From: Bacillota bacterium
GTDB lineage: Bacteria > Bacillota > Clostridia > Christensenellales > Aristaeellaceae
Assembly (NCBI GenBank): GCA_023411395.1
Contig: JAEYOV010000043.1
Location: 1 to 12,937, forward strand
Direction of reading: 5' to 3'
Length of the DNA stretch: 12,937 nt
Positions 1-7,254 of the stretch are shown here, in pieces. Below the pieces are notes generated by a model that saw nothing but the letters and a program-made list of their open reading frames with translations, searched no databases and was not told where the DNA came from. A program made the position numbers and the translations under genes. Positions within the stretch are counted from its first letter, which is position 1. Each line of letters begins with the position of its first letter.

Positions 1-9
1 CCCCGTTGC

Positions 10-1647
10 CTACAGCCTCTCCTTGACATACGCCATTACGATGTCATGCAGCTCCCGGCTCCAGAAGCTGCCCTCATGGGGCGCGCCGTCCACGCAAATG
101 GCCTGCGCGTCCGCACCGTTGTCCAAAAGCTTGCGGTACATAACTTCCATCTGGTCTAGGGGCACAACCGGGTCGGCGCTGCCGCTGAGCAGCAGGAAGG
201 GCGGGTATGTTTTGCCCTCCTTCACGTGGTTTACCGGGCTCATGTCGGTAAACACCTGCTTTACATCCTTCCCCGCGGTCAAGGCCTCGAAGATGCCGTT
301 ATGGGGCTCGCCGGGGATTTCGCCGCCCAGCAGGCGCATGAGGTCCGTGGGGCCGAAGCACTCAATCACCAGCTTCACCGCGTCGGATTCTTCCGCGTAC
401 TCAGCCGTTTTGTAGGCGGGATCGTCCCCGGTGAGGCCAACCAATAAGGCGGTGTTGCCCCCGGAGGAGGTACCCCAGATGCCGACGCGGTTCCTGTCGA
501 TGTTGTACTCCGCCGCGTGGCTTCTCAAAAAGCGGATGGCCGTCTTCACATCCTGCAAATAGGCAGGGAAGGGATGGCCGTCCATGCAGTTCCGGTGGGT
601 GACCATGGCCACGGCGATGCCGCTTTGGGCGTACCAGGCCATCTGCCCCATTTCGTATCCGATGTTGGGAAAGGTCCAGCCGCTGCCCTGCACAAACACC
701 ACAAGGGGCAGGGGCTCCGCTTTTTCCTTCGCGCCCCAGGGCAGGATCAGCGCCAGGGAAAGGTCCTGCCCCGTGGCGGTGGAGAAGACAATGTTCAGGC
801 TGATGTCCGCCAAACCCGCAAGCGTCGGATTGCTGGCGATATGCCGGATGGGGGGATAGGGCTTCTTCACGCCCCGCTCAATGTCCAGGTTGTCTTTGCT
901 GTAAACAAGGCGGTGCTGCCCCTCACGGCCGTAGGGGTGGGCCATGTCGGTGCCCAGGAACCACCGGTAGGGGACATCCTTCTCGCACTCGCCGTGTATA
1001 AGATCGATGACACCCTCCGCCAGCTCCTCCGTCAGAACCGCGTCCTCCAGCCCCTTGCCGTGGCCGGTGAGGAGATGGTCAAAATCCTTCCTGTACACGT
1101 CAAGCAACCGGTTAAGCGATTGCGAGAGCACCTTCATGGGCGTGGACTCGGAAAGCTGCATCCACAGGTGGGGGTTGATGGCATCGCCGGAAAATAAAAC
1201 CCGGTGCTTGCGGCAAAGCAAAGCCACGCTGCCAAAGGTGTGCCCCGGTATGGGGACGACTTCCAGTGTGATTCCCCCCAGGTCAAACACCGCGTCCTCG
1301 GCAAGGGGGAGAAGCTTGCATGGCTTCAGGCCATTGGCCTGAAGCAACTCCCTTACCGGCGGGAAGGAAAAATGCAGGTCGTGCAGCTCCCAGTCCTTCG
1401 GATGAAGGTACGCCTCCTCAAAATAGATATTGCCCAGGATGTGGTCGCCGTGGCCGTGGGTGTTTATAACCGTAACGGGAAGGCTTGTGATCTCCCGCAC
1501 GATCTCGCGTAGGTTCTCCCGGCCATTGGCCGTGTCGATGAGCAGCGCCCGTTGTTCTCCCGTTACAAGATAGCAGGTGGATTCTCCCGCGTCGTCGATC
1601 AGGGTGATATCTTCGTTGATGGGAATGAGGTTTGCCCTGCGTGCCAT
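10..1647 (-). CDS. MBL-fold hydrolase fused to alpha/beta-hydrolase esterase
   Basis: A 545-aa predicted cytoplasmic protein with two hydrolase domains. Residues about 10-225 form a metallo-beta-lactamase fold: THGHGDH at 63-69 gives ligands H64, H66, D68 and H69, followed by H136 (PGHT), D155 (SGD) and H196 (TGHG). Residues about 275-545 form a BD-FAE/acetyl-esterase-like alpha/beta hydrolase: nucleophile S394 in G-T-S-S-G, D492 in SADPVVP, H524 in GAPHEG. The usual HGGGW oxyanion motif reads QGSGW (320-324). All catalytic residues of both domains appear present, so both may work; the substrate is unknown. The frame stays open 88 codons further upstream, but I chose the ATG at 1647 because AGAGAGGG precedes it and homology begins there. 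No signal peptide is visible. It is the last gene of the minus-strand run and has its own promoter candidate. The domain calls are secure; the joint function is inference. Confidence 0.9.
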   Translation of the reverse strand: MARRANLIPINEDITLIDDAGESTCYLVTGEQRALLIDTANGRENLREIVREITSLPVTVINTHGHGDHILGNIYFEEAYLHPKDWELHDLHFSFPPVRELLQANGLKPCKLLPLAEDAVFDLGGITLEVVPIPGHTFGSVALLCRKHRVLFSGDAINPHLWMQLSESTPMKVLSQSLNRLLDVYRKDFDHLLTGHGKGLEDAVLTEELAEGVIDLIHGECEKDVPYRWFLGTDMAHPYGREGQHRLVYSKDNLDIERGVKKPYPPIRHIASNPTLAGLADISLNIVFSTATGQDLSLALILPWGAKEKAEPLPLVVFVQGSGWTFPNIGYEMGQMAWYAQSGIAVAMVTHRNCMDGHPFPAYLQDVKTAIRFLRSHAAEYNIDRNRVGIWGTSSGGNTALLVGLTGDDPAYKTAEYAEESDAVKLVIECFGPTDLMRLLGGEIPGEPHNGIFEALTAGKDVKQVFTDMSPVNHVKEGKTYPPFLLLSGSADPVVPLDQMEVMYRKLLDNGADAQAICVDGAPHEGSFWSRELHDIVMAYVKERL

Positions 1648-1692
1648 AGCGATAGCCCTCTCTTTTATCCAAATTCTGTGAACATTTTCTAC

Positions 1693-1701
1693 ATTATACC
1701 A
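1693..1701 (-). promoter_or_regulatory. Extended -10 promoter of the hydrolase fusion gene
   Basis: Read on the minus strand, TGGTATAAT is an extended -10 element (TG-N-TATAAT) about 46 nt before the chosen start at 1647. No good -35 box lies 17 bp upstream (TTTTCT), which is typical of extended -10 promoters. It suggests the fusion gene is transcribed separately from the broken gene upstream. Confidence 0.5.
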
Positions 1702-1711
1702 TGGATGGGGA

Positions 1712-1740
1712 GGGAAGAAAAGACAGGCGGCCAAAGCCGC
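1712..1740 (-). terminator. Weak hairpin plus T-rich tract
   Basis: On the minus strand GCGGC-TTTG-GCCGC is followed by a T-rich run (TGTCTTTTCTT). It lies about 30 nt after the stop of the RCC1-LRR gene and just before the promoter of the hydrolase fusion. The short stem and interrupted T tract make this a weak call. Confidence 0.35.
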
Positions 1741-1768
1741 GCTGTCATGCCGGAAATCTGAGTATCCC

Positions 1769-2859
1769 TTATGGCGCCTCAATGACCAATGTATATCCGG
1801 CCTCCTTTGCAATCTTTGCGGCGTAGCTTCCTTCCGGGGCGTGGATGACGGTATTGCTTGGGTCTCCGGTTGGATTGTCCAGCAGGTTTGCCCCAATCTC
1901 CATGTACGCAAGCGACGCGGGCAGGTACAAATGGCTCAGGGAAACATAGCACAGCGCCTCATCCTCAATGGATACGACACCCTCCGGGATGACAAACGTG
2001 CCTTTTAGCCCAGACCAGCGGAAGGTGCCAAATGCAAGCGTTTTAAGACCGGCAGGGATGTTCACCGTAGAAAGGCTCGCGCATTGTTCGAATGCGCAAG
2101 AGCCGATATATGTAACGCTATCGGGGATGGATGCGCTTTCCAGAGATTTACAGCCCTCAAAAGCGGCATCATCGATGATTGTAAGGCCCTGCGGCAATAT
2201 GACGTGCTTGATATGAACTGCTTTTTCGGGAAAAGCAATCGTACACCGCGTCCACCGAAAGGGCGGGGCCATCGTAAGCCGTATCCACGGGAGGCAGGGC
2301 GGCCGCGGCCTGCTTGCCTAACTCCCGGTCCACCTTCACTTTCCAGCGGCTTAGCTCTTTCCATTCCTGATCGGTAAAACCGGCATGCGCATCGATATCG
2401 CTTGTGAATACCACCGATCCGTCCGACTTGACACCAAAGCCGCTTTCGATTTCAACGATGTCCCGCCAGGCGTATCAGCTTGTTCTGTGCAAACAATGGT
2501 TCCATCCTTTTTCAGGCCATAACTGCAATGATACTCCGCCGCCACCATCACGATGTCCGTCCAGTTTTGAACCTCGCATTCGCCATTGGTATTGTCGCCG
2601 GTGGCATATACAGTACCATCCGCCTTCAGCCCCAAGGTGTGGCAAAAACCAACTGAAACGGCAACAACATCCCGCCATGTTCCGGTATCGCATGGCCGTA
2701 TTCATTGTCTCCCACGGCTTTTACCGTTCCATCTGCCTGTATGGCGGCCATGAATTCATACGATACGGCAAGGTGCTTGCCTCCCAAGCCCTGGGCGGAG
2801 GCGGATGCCAGTGAAAAAGCAATAACAATGAGCAGCGTCCCTAAAAGAATTTTCTTCAT
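1769..2859 (-). pseudogene. Secreted RCC1-like/BspA-LRR protein, three frameshifts
   Basis: The reading frame starts at 2859 with GAGGGGAAAGAA before the ATG and a signal peptide (MKKILLGTLLIVIAFSLASASA). Four RCC1-like repeats follow (W-x-D-[IV]-V ... GL-K-x-DGT-V), then BspA-type LRR_5 repeats (AFEGCKSLESASIPDSVTYI and similar) to the TAA at 1769. Coding passes through three frames: a missing base near 2691-2693, where GGCCATGCGATACC should read HCDTGTWRDVV; a missing base near 2468-2473, restoring ADTAWRDIVEI; and an extra T in the TTTT run near 2225-2232, restoring DCFPEKAVHIKH. Correcting these gives exactly 1092 nt, or 363 aa. The repeats match the neighbouring 298-aa paralogue, which supports the reconstruction. 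An intact product would be exported and surface or secreted. The lesions may be real decay or sequencing error; the sequence alone cannot decide. Confidence 0.85.
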
Positions 2860-2869
2860 TTCTTTCCCC

Positions 2870-2962
2870 TCACTCCCACTGTTTCTTTGGCGTCAATGGC
2901 TCCCCGGATAAAAGGACGAGGAGAATCAATAGCAGATTGAAATAGGGCTTTTTTATGTGCAT
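2870..2962 (-). CDS. Possible 30-aa hydrophobic small protein
   Basis: A short frame lies between the two RCC1-like genes: basic start, hydrophobic core NLLLILLVLL, then a short polar tail (about GEPLTPKKQWE). The ATG at 2962 sits only 2 nt after GGAGG, too close for normal initiation. An in-frame ATA (CAC-ATA-AAA-AAG) lies at the ideal 8-nt distance and could be a mutated ATG. It resembles an isolated signal peptide or small membrane peptide. It may be a decayed remnant of another secreted protein of this cluster. No family recognised. Confidence 0.25.
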   Translation of the reverse strand: MHIKKPYFNLLLILLVLLSGEPLTPKKQWE

Positions 2963-3005
2963 TACCTCCGTAGTCCGTTCCAACGAGGATGATCCTCTGG
3001 TTTAT

Positions 3006-3902
3006 CTATGGGGTATCGGTTTTTGCGGCATCAGGGATTGTTTCGGGGTCTACCATCACCCGCCAGGAGGCAAGCTCCGCCATTTCCTCCGGGGTATAAA
3101 CATCGTCATAAAAGGAGGAGATAACGATGGTACCGTCACTTTTTACGCCAAAGTATCCTGCAATTTCAACGATGTCCCTCCAGTCTGCAAAACAGGGGAT
3201 GAGGGACGTGGTCGTCACCCTTCCGTCCCCCTTGAGCACCTTCAGTTCCGATGAAATGCCGTCCAATTCACGTATGTCTGTCCACTTATCTTTGTACTGC
3301 TGCCAGGCTTCTTCATAGCCATCGTATTTATGTAGGTAATGAACCGTCCCGTCCTTGCGCAGCACATTGATTTCATCCGTCGTATGATAGATCTGAACCA
3401 CGTCATGGAACATGCTCAGATCCACGCCAATGCCATATGCGTTTCCTTCCCGGTCGATGGCGAAGAGGGTATCCTCCGTCACATCGATCCACACGATACC
3501 GGTCCACTTTTTCCAGGCGCTTCTCTTTCCTGTGTCGCGGCGGCCCGCTGAAACGATGGTCCCATCTTTTTTCAGGCCGTAGCTGCGTTCGTCTCCAGCC
3601 GCCACCATCACAATGTCCGTCCACTTTTCCACATTGCATTGGCCGTATCTGTTGTTCCCCATGGCATACACGGTGCCGTCCCTTGAAAGCCCCAGGGTAT
3701 GATACAGGGAGCCGTCCACCTGAATCACATCCTTCCAGGCGGAGGTATCGCAGGTCTCATCCAAGGCTTCGACGGTACCGTCGGCCTGGACGGCAATCAC
3801 ATACCCGTATCCCATGGTGATATACTGGTTTTTCGCGCAGGCCGAGGCCGCGGTGAAAAGAAGGAAGAGAAGGGAAAGGATAAAGAGAGTGTACTTATTC
3901 AT
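3006..3902 (-). CDS. Secreted seven-repeat RCC1-like beta-propeller protein
   Basis: A 298-aa protein with an N-terminal signal peptide (about 1-23, hydrophobic LFILSLLFLLFTAASA; a lipoprotein cleavage before C22 is possible but the lipobox is poor). The rest is repeats of about 35-40 residues with a W-x-D-[IV]-[VI] strand and a [GV]-[LV]-x-x-DG-T-[VI] strand: DGT at 41-43, 75-77 and 113-115, EGN at 152-154, DGT at 184-186, DGR at 226-228, DGT at 256-258. Seven copies agree with a seven-bladed RCC1-type propeller. Such bacterial proteins are exported and probably bind a ligand or partner; no enzymatic residues are evident. Its ATG overlaps the stop of the upstream 96-aa gene (ATGA), so the two are probably translationally coupled. 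It is a paralogue of the broken RCC1-LRR gene downstream but lacks the LRR part. Specific function unknown. Confidence 0.85.
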   Translation of the reverse strand: MNKYTLFILSLLFLLFTAASACAKNQYITMGYGYVIAVQADGTVEALDETCDTSAWKDVIQVDGSLYHTLGLSRDGTVYAMGNNRYGQCNVEKWTDIVMVAAGDERSYGLKKDGTIVSAGRRDTGKRSAWKKWTGIVWIDVTEDTLFAIDREGNAYGIGVDLSMFHDVVQIYHTTDEINVLRKDGTVHYLHKYDGYEEAWQQYKDKWTDIRELDGISSELKVLKGDGRVTTTSLIPCFADWRDIVEIAGYFGVKSDGTIVISSFYDDVYTPEEMAELASWRVMVDPETIPDAAKTDTP

Positions 3903-4189
3903 TTGCGATTCTTCCTTTTCAATTTGATCTTCCTGTCAGGGGTAAGCATGTCTGATGTATCCGGGTCGGTAAGCTTGCCTGATGTATTCGGGTCCCTCAG
4001 GCCGCCATAGTCCACATAATCCAGCGCGCACCAATAGGCAAATTCGACTTTCGCCTTCTCATAGGACCTGATTCTGATTTCTTTTTTTGCTACTCCCTCT
4101 TTTTGAGGATTGTTATAGTCGTCAACCTTTTTCTTCTCCTCTGCTGTCATACCCTTTTTATAGCGCTTTCCGGTAATATCCACCACCAC
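3899..4189 (-). CDS. Unrecognised 96-aa basic protein, start uncertain
   Basis: I do not recognise the family. The protein is hydrophilic with no signal peptide, has a central aromatic part (AYWCALDYVDYGGL), a 9-residue tandem repeat (DPNTSGKLT/DPDTSDMLT) and a basic C-terminus (KIKLKRKNRK). The frame has only a GTG at 4189 as a start, without a ribosome binding site. A strong AAGGAGG (4235-4241) stands 10 nt before an ATG at 4224, but that ATG is in another frame and stops after 25 codons. Upstream of the GTG, the coding frame continues through 12 further codons (DIRKLHVTYYDV). One lost G (ATG-GAC to ATG-AC) would join the ATG to this frame, giving a protein of about 108 aa. The stop overlaps the RCC1-like gene start by 4 bp, so the two genes are linked. 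Confidence 0.6.
   Translation of the reverse strand: MVVDITGKRYKKGMTAEEKKKVDDYNNPQKEGVAKKEIRIRSYEKAKVEFAYWCALDYVDYGGLRDPNTSGKLTDPDTSDMLTPDRKIKLKRKNRK
3941..3994. repeat. 27-bp tandem duplication inside the 96-aa gene
   Basis: Two adjacent 27-bp units (3941-3967 and 3968-3994) differ at three positions. They encode the two 9-residue repeats near the C-terminus of the 96-aa protein, so the reading frame is kept. Confidence 0.85.
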
Positions 4190-4234
4190 ATCGTAATACG
4201 TAACGTGAAGCTTCCGTATGTCATATGAAAGAAT

Positions 4235-4241
4235 CCTCCTT
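4235..4241 (-). promoter_or_regulatory. Strong ribosome binding site without in-frame gene
   Basis: AAGGAGG on the minus strand lies 10 nt before the ATG at 4224. It is the best Shine-Dalgarno sequence of the left cluster, yet the frame it serves ends after 25 codons, while the conserved-looking coding frame runs one base out of step. This is the main evidence that the 96-aa gene has a frameshift near 4220. Confidence 0.6.
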
Positions 4242-4386
4242 ATCTTATGTGTCGGTAGAGTTGGGCCGCCTCAACGCATACCCCATTGCAACGTTCTTCA
4301 ACTATAAAGGAAAGGGGATGCATTTTTCTCCCCTGTTTGAGCACTTTTGGCCTCTATCCGCCTAAGAATATGTGTGCATTTTCCGG

Positions 4387-4445
4387 CGCAGGCAAAAAGG
4401 TCGGCAAACGCACAATGGTTCAATATCTGTTTTGCTTTGCCTGCG
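4387..4445. repeat. Inverted repeat downstream of the XRE gene
   Basis: CGCAGGCAAA (4387-4396) and TTTGCCTGCG (4436-4445) are perfect 10-bp inverted arms with a 39-nt loop, starting 18 bp past the XRE gene stop. It could fold as a long hairpin in the 3' end of that transcript. There is no T tract, so it is not a standard terminator. The rest of the gene-free stretch 4240-4462 shows nothing I can name. Confidence 0.4.
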
Positions 4446-4462
4446 TAAACGGATGATGCATT

Positions 4463-4723
4463 TCATACGCGCCGGGAGCCGTTATCCTCCGACAGCAGCC
4501 AGCGTATGTCCACACCCAGCAGCTTTGAAAAGGCCAGCAGCTCATAGTCCGCCACAAACCGCGTTCCGATTTCGATTCTGCTGATGCTGTCCCGCTCAAG
4601 GGTAATGCCTTCCACCTGCAATTTTGCCGCCAGGTCGGTCTGTGAAAGATGCCTTTTCACTCTTGCTTCCCTGATCCGGTCGCCGCTGATGTTCTTCCGG
4701 CCATCAAAATCGTATATTTTCAT
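4463..4723 (-). CDS. XRE-family DNA-binding transcriptional regulator
   Basis: An 86-aa protein consisting of one Cro/C1-type helix-turn-helix. Residues 13-78 carry the pattern: GDRIREARVKRHLSQTDLA (first helices), recognition helix around 42-52 (ERDSISRIEIG), then YELLAFSKLLGVDIRWLL. No effector or dimerisation domain follows, so it is probably a simple dimeric repressor. I chose the ATG at 4723 because GCGAGGTGCACC precedes it; an upstream ATG at 4777 lies inside the repeat-bearing control region and has no ribosome binding site. It is divergent from cheW, and the intergenic region carries repeated motifs next to the cheW promoter. This implies control of itself and the chemotaxis operon (inference). 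Confidence 0.88.
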   Translation of the reverse strand: MKIYDFDGRKNISGDRIREARVKRHLSQTDLAAKLQVEGITLERDSISRIEIGTRFVADYELLAFSKLLGVDIRWLLSEDNGSRRV

Positions 4724-4740
4724 GGTGCACCTCGCTATAT

Positions 4741-4812
4741 TTGTGTTAAAGATCAGAATTATTGTTGAAATTAGCACAATGTTCCCTTATAATTGTGTTA
4801 AAGGTCAGAATT
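4741..4812. promoter_or_regulatory. Putative operator: two 20-bp direct repeats plus an inverted half-site
   Basis: TTGTGTTAAAGATCAGAATT (4741-4760) recurs at 4793-4812 with one mismatch. The start-to-start distance is 52 bp, close to five helical turns, so bound proteins would face the same side. A third, inverted element TTAGCACAAT (4771-4780) pairs with ATTGTGTTAA (4792-4801). Two of the three elements lie within or against the plus-strand promoter spacer and -10 box. The divergent XRE protein is the obvious candidate binder. Confidence 0.6.
4765..4793 (+). promoter_or_regulatory. Sigma-A promoter of the cheW-receptor operon
   Basis: TTGAAA (4765-4770), a 17-bp spacer and a consensus TATAAT (4788-4793) give transcription starting near 4800 and a leader of about 108 nt before cheW. 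The spacer and -10 region overlap the candidate operator elements, so binding there should block RNA polymerase. Confidence 0.75.
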
Positions 4813-4907
4813 TAGCAAATCTGGAGGGTGAAAATTTTAACATTCACAGGTGGGTTCCATCAAGTCAGGCAAAAAACATGAGGAAAATACAGAAGGAGGC
4901 AGCAAAA

Positions 4908-5384
4908 ATGGCGGAGCCGAGTGTTCTTGATACAGCAGGGCAGGAGGACACATTAAAAGGAAAATACCTGATCTTTTCCATGGGCAATGAAATGTATGGC
5001 ATAGAGATACGCCATGTCACCGAAATCATAGGAATGCAGCCGGTCACCGAAATCCCGGATATGCCGGGATATGTAAGGGGGGTCACCAACCTCCGGGGGA
5101 AAATCATACCCGTGATGGACGCCCGCCTGCGCTTTCAAAAGCCGGCCAGGGAATATGACGGAAAGACCTGCATCATCATCATCGACATCAACGGGACATC
5201 GGCAGGCCTGATTGTGGACAGCGTTTCGGAGGTGTTGACCATGGAGGATGACGATATCGTGCCTCCGCCGGATATAGGCAAGGCGGAGCAAAAGTTTGTC
5301 AAAGGGATCGGAAAAACAGGCAGAAGCGTAAAGCTTTTGCTGGATTGCCAGCACCTTATGTCGGACTGCGAACGCATATGCTAA
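4908..5384 (+). CDS. cheW: Chemotaxis coupling protein CheW
   Basis: A 158-aa CheW-domain protein, close to the family's usual size. CheW links chemoreceptor tips to the kinase CheA at the inner membrane. The domain spans about 18-152, with the hallmark N-L-R-G-K-I-I-P-V-M-D at 61-71, the preceding MPGYVRGVTNL, and GLIVDSVSEVL at 100-110. The ATG at 4908 is preceded by AGAAGGAGG at 8 nt spacing; upstream in-frame ATGs at 4584 and 4878 lie in the divergent gene or lack a ribosome binding site. The receptor gene follows after 73 bp with no terminator, so they form an operon. CheA is not in the window, so the pair must work with a kinase encoded elsewhere. A CheV or other CheW-like scaffold role is less likely because there is no receiver domain. 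Confidence 0.93.
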   Translation: MAEPSVLDTAGQEDTLKGKYLIFSMGNEMYGIEIRHVTEIIGMQPVTEIPDMPGYVRGVTNLRGKIIPVMDARLRFQKPAREYDGKTCIIIIDINGTSAGLIVDSVSEVLTMEDDDIVPPPDIGKAEQKFVKGIGKTGRSVKLLLDCQHLMSDCERIC

Positions 5385-5457
5385 CGTCATTATAAAACGA
5401 AACAAAGGCCAATGCAAATAGAAAACAATGGATAAATTCATTGGGGAGGGCAAACAA

Positions 5458-7245
5458 ATGAAAAACCTGACCATCAGCATGAAATTGATCGCAGGCTTTG
5501 GAATCGTACTTGTTTTGATGATGCTTACCGTTGGGACTGCCATGCTGAGCATTGGCCAAATATCGCACCAGACCGATTTGTATATGGGTTATACCGTGCC
5601 CAATATCAGCGCCACCTGGAGCATACGGCGTGACCTTGTCTCCATTGAGCGGTATCTGCAAAAAGCCATGCGGGCCGATACAAAGGGCAAAATGGAAGAA
5701 GCCCTGGAAAAGGCGGACCATGATGCCGCCCGTTTGAGGGAAAGCTTCGGTGCGTTTGCCGGGAATCAGCGAAACCGGGACCTGGAAGGGAAAATTGCCG
5801 CCGTCACGGCCCAATTGGATAAGGCCGGTTCAATCCGCCTGAAGATTTCAAAGCTGCTTGGCGCCGGCACCGATACCGGCAGGACGGAAGCGGCCCTGCT
5901 GTTTGAGGAACAGTATATCCCCGAATTTGACAAGCTGGCCCAGATGGTGGTCGAGTTCAGCGATATCGAGGTATTGAATGCCCAGGCGCAGCGGCAGGAA
6001 GCCTTGGGGATACAGACGGCGGCCTGGATCACGCTCATCGCCGCGGCCGTGGTTTCCCTGGCGGTGGCGTTCGCTGTCATAATCGCCATCAGGAAATCCA
6101 TTTTGTCCCCGGTCAAGGAAATCGAACAGGTGTATATGGAAATCGCCAAGGGCAACATGAAGGTGAATGTGAATTATGACAGCCGCGATGAGCTGGGCCA
6201 TATGGCCAGGCTCATCAGGCAGACCAACGGGCTGCAAAGCGCGATCCTTGGGGATGTCATCAGCAATTTCACCAAGATTTCCCGGGGCGACCTGCGCATC
6301 AAGACCGGCATCGACTACCCCGGCGACTTTGACGCTTTGCGGCAGGCGACGGAGAACACCGCCGCCGCCCTGAACCAAACGCTGACGACCATCAGCATCG
6401 CGGCCGGCCAGGTGAGCGCGGGCGCCTCGCAGGTGGCAAGCGGCGCGCAATCCCTGGCCGCCGGCTCGACGGAGCAGGCTTCCTCCGTTGAGGAGCTGAG
6501 CGAAAGCATCATCAAAATCGCGGAACAGGCCGCAAACAACTCAAAAAGCGTCAAAACCGCGGCGCAGTACGTGGAACAGGTCAGCGCCGGCGTCTTTTCC
6601 GGCAATGAGCATATGGAGCACCTCACACGCGCCATGGGGAATATCGGCAGCGCGTCCAGCCAGATCGCCAACATTACAAAGGTCATTGAGGATATCGCTT
6701 TCCAGACCAACATACTGGCGCTCAATGCCGCGATTGAGGCGGCCCGCGCCGGCAACGCCGGAAAAGGCTTTGCCGTTGTGGCCGATGAGGTGCGCAGCCT
6801 TGCCGCAAAATCGGCGGAGGCGGCCAAGCAAACCGCGGAATTGATCCGGCGCTCGGCCGATACCGTGTCGGAGGGCTTGCAGATCACGGAGAAGACGGCC
6901 GGGATCCTGCATGAGGTCAGCGAGAAGGCAAAGGAAGTCAACGAAAACATCATTCAAATCGACCAGGCGTCTTCCGATCAGGCCATGGCCATCGAACAGA
7001 TCAAGCAGGGGCTTACCCAGGTTTCGGCCGTTGTGCAAACCAATGCCGCCACCGCGGAAGAAAACTCCGCCACAAGCGAGGAAATGTCCGCCCAGGCTGC
7101 CACGCTGCGCGAGGAGGTCGGAAAATTCAAGCTGGATGACGGTTATGAAAGGGGCATAGCCGCCATATCCCTGACCGGGAGCGCTGCCAGGCCGGGCAAA
7201 ACCGCATACCGGAACGCCCCCGCCATGGACAAATACAGTGAATAG
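5458..7245 (+). CDS. Methyl-accepting chemotaxis protein (membrane chemoreceptor)
   Basis: A 595-aa transmembrane receptor. TM1 is about 9-31; the outside ligand-binding part (about 32-187) is helical and looks like a four-helix-bundle (4HB_MCP) sensor; TM2 is about 188-211. A HAMP domain follows (about 212-265), a second HAMP-like linker (about 266-315), then the cytoplasmic signalling bundle. The hairpin tip that contacts CheA and CheW is clear at 411-449 (EDIAFQTNILALNAAIEAAR, then GFAVVADEVRSLA). There is no NWETF-like CheR-binding pentapeptide at the C-terminus, which ends KYSE. The ATG at 5458 has GGGGAGGG at good spacing; an in-frame ATG at 5428 lacks one. It is cotranscribed with cheW. 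The ligand cannot be predicted. Confidence 0.95.
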   Translation: MKNLTISMKLIAGFGIVLVLMMLTVGTAMLSIGQISHQTDLYMGYTVPNISATWSIRRDLVSIERYLQKAMRADTKGKMEEALEKADHDAARLRESFGAFAGNQRNRDLEGKIAAVTAQLDKAGSIRLKISKLLGAGTDTGRTEAALLFEEQYIPEFDKLAQMVVEFSDIEVLNAQAQRQEALGIQTAAWITLIAAAVVSLAVAFAVIIAIRKSILSPVKEIEQVYMEIAKGNMKVNVNYDSRDELGHMARLIRQTNGLQSAILGDVISNFTKISRGDLRIKTGIDYPGDFDALRQATENTAAALNQTLTTISIAAGQVSAGASQVASGAQSLAAGSTEQASSVEELSESIIKIAEQAANNSKSVKTAAQYVEQVSAGVFSGNEHMEHLTRAMGNIGSASSQIANITKVIEDIAFQTNILALNAAIEAARAGNAGKGFAVVADEVRSLAAKSAEAAKQTAELIRRSADTVSEGLQITEKTAGILHEVSEKAKEVNENIIQIDQASSDQAMAIEQIKQGLTQVSAVVQTNAATAEENSATSEEMSAQAATLREEVGKFKLDDGYERGIAAISLTGSAARPGKTAYRNAPAMDKYSE

Positions 7246-7254
7246 ACCCATTCT

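Noticed and set aside
517..1197. 226-codon open frame on the plus strand
   Set aside because: It is antisense to the hydrolase fusion, whose catalytic motifs prove the other strand is coding; no ribosome binding site or domain.
3000..3020. Hairpin GAGGA-TGA-TCCTC near 2986-2998 as terminator of the RCC1-like gene
   Set aside because: The stem is 5 bp and no T tract follows on the minus strand.
4372..4584. 70-codon plus-strand frame
   Set aside because: Overlaps the XRE gene in antisense and has cysteine/arginine-rich random composition; no ribosome binding site.
5848..7251. Several 200-codon minus-strand frames opposite the chemoreceptor
   Set aside because: They mirror the GC-rich helical receptor gene and show no family motifs or ribosome binding sites.
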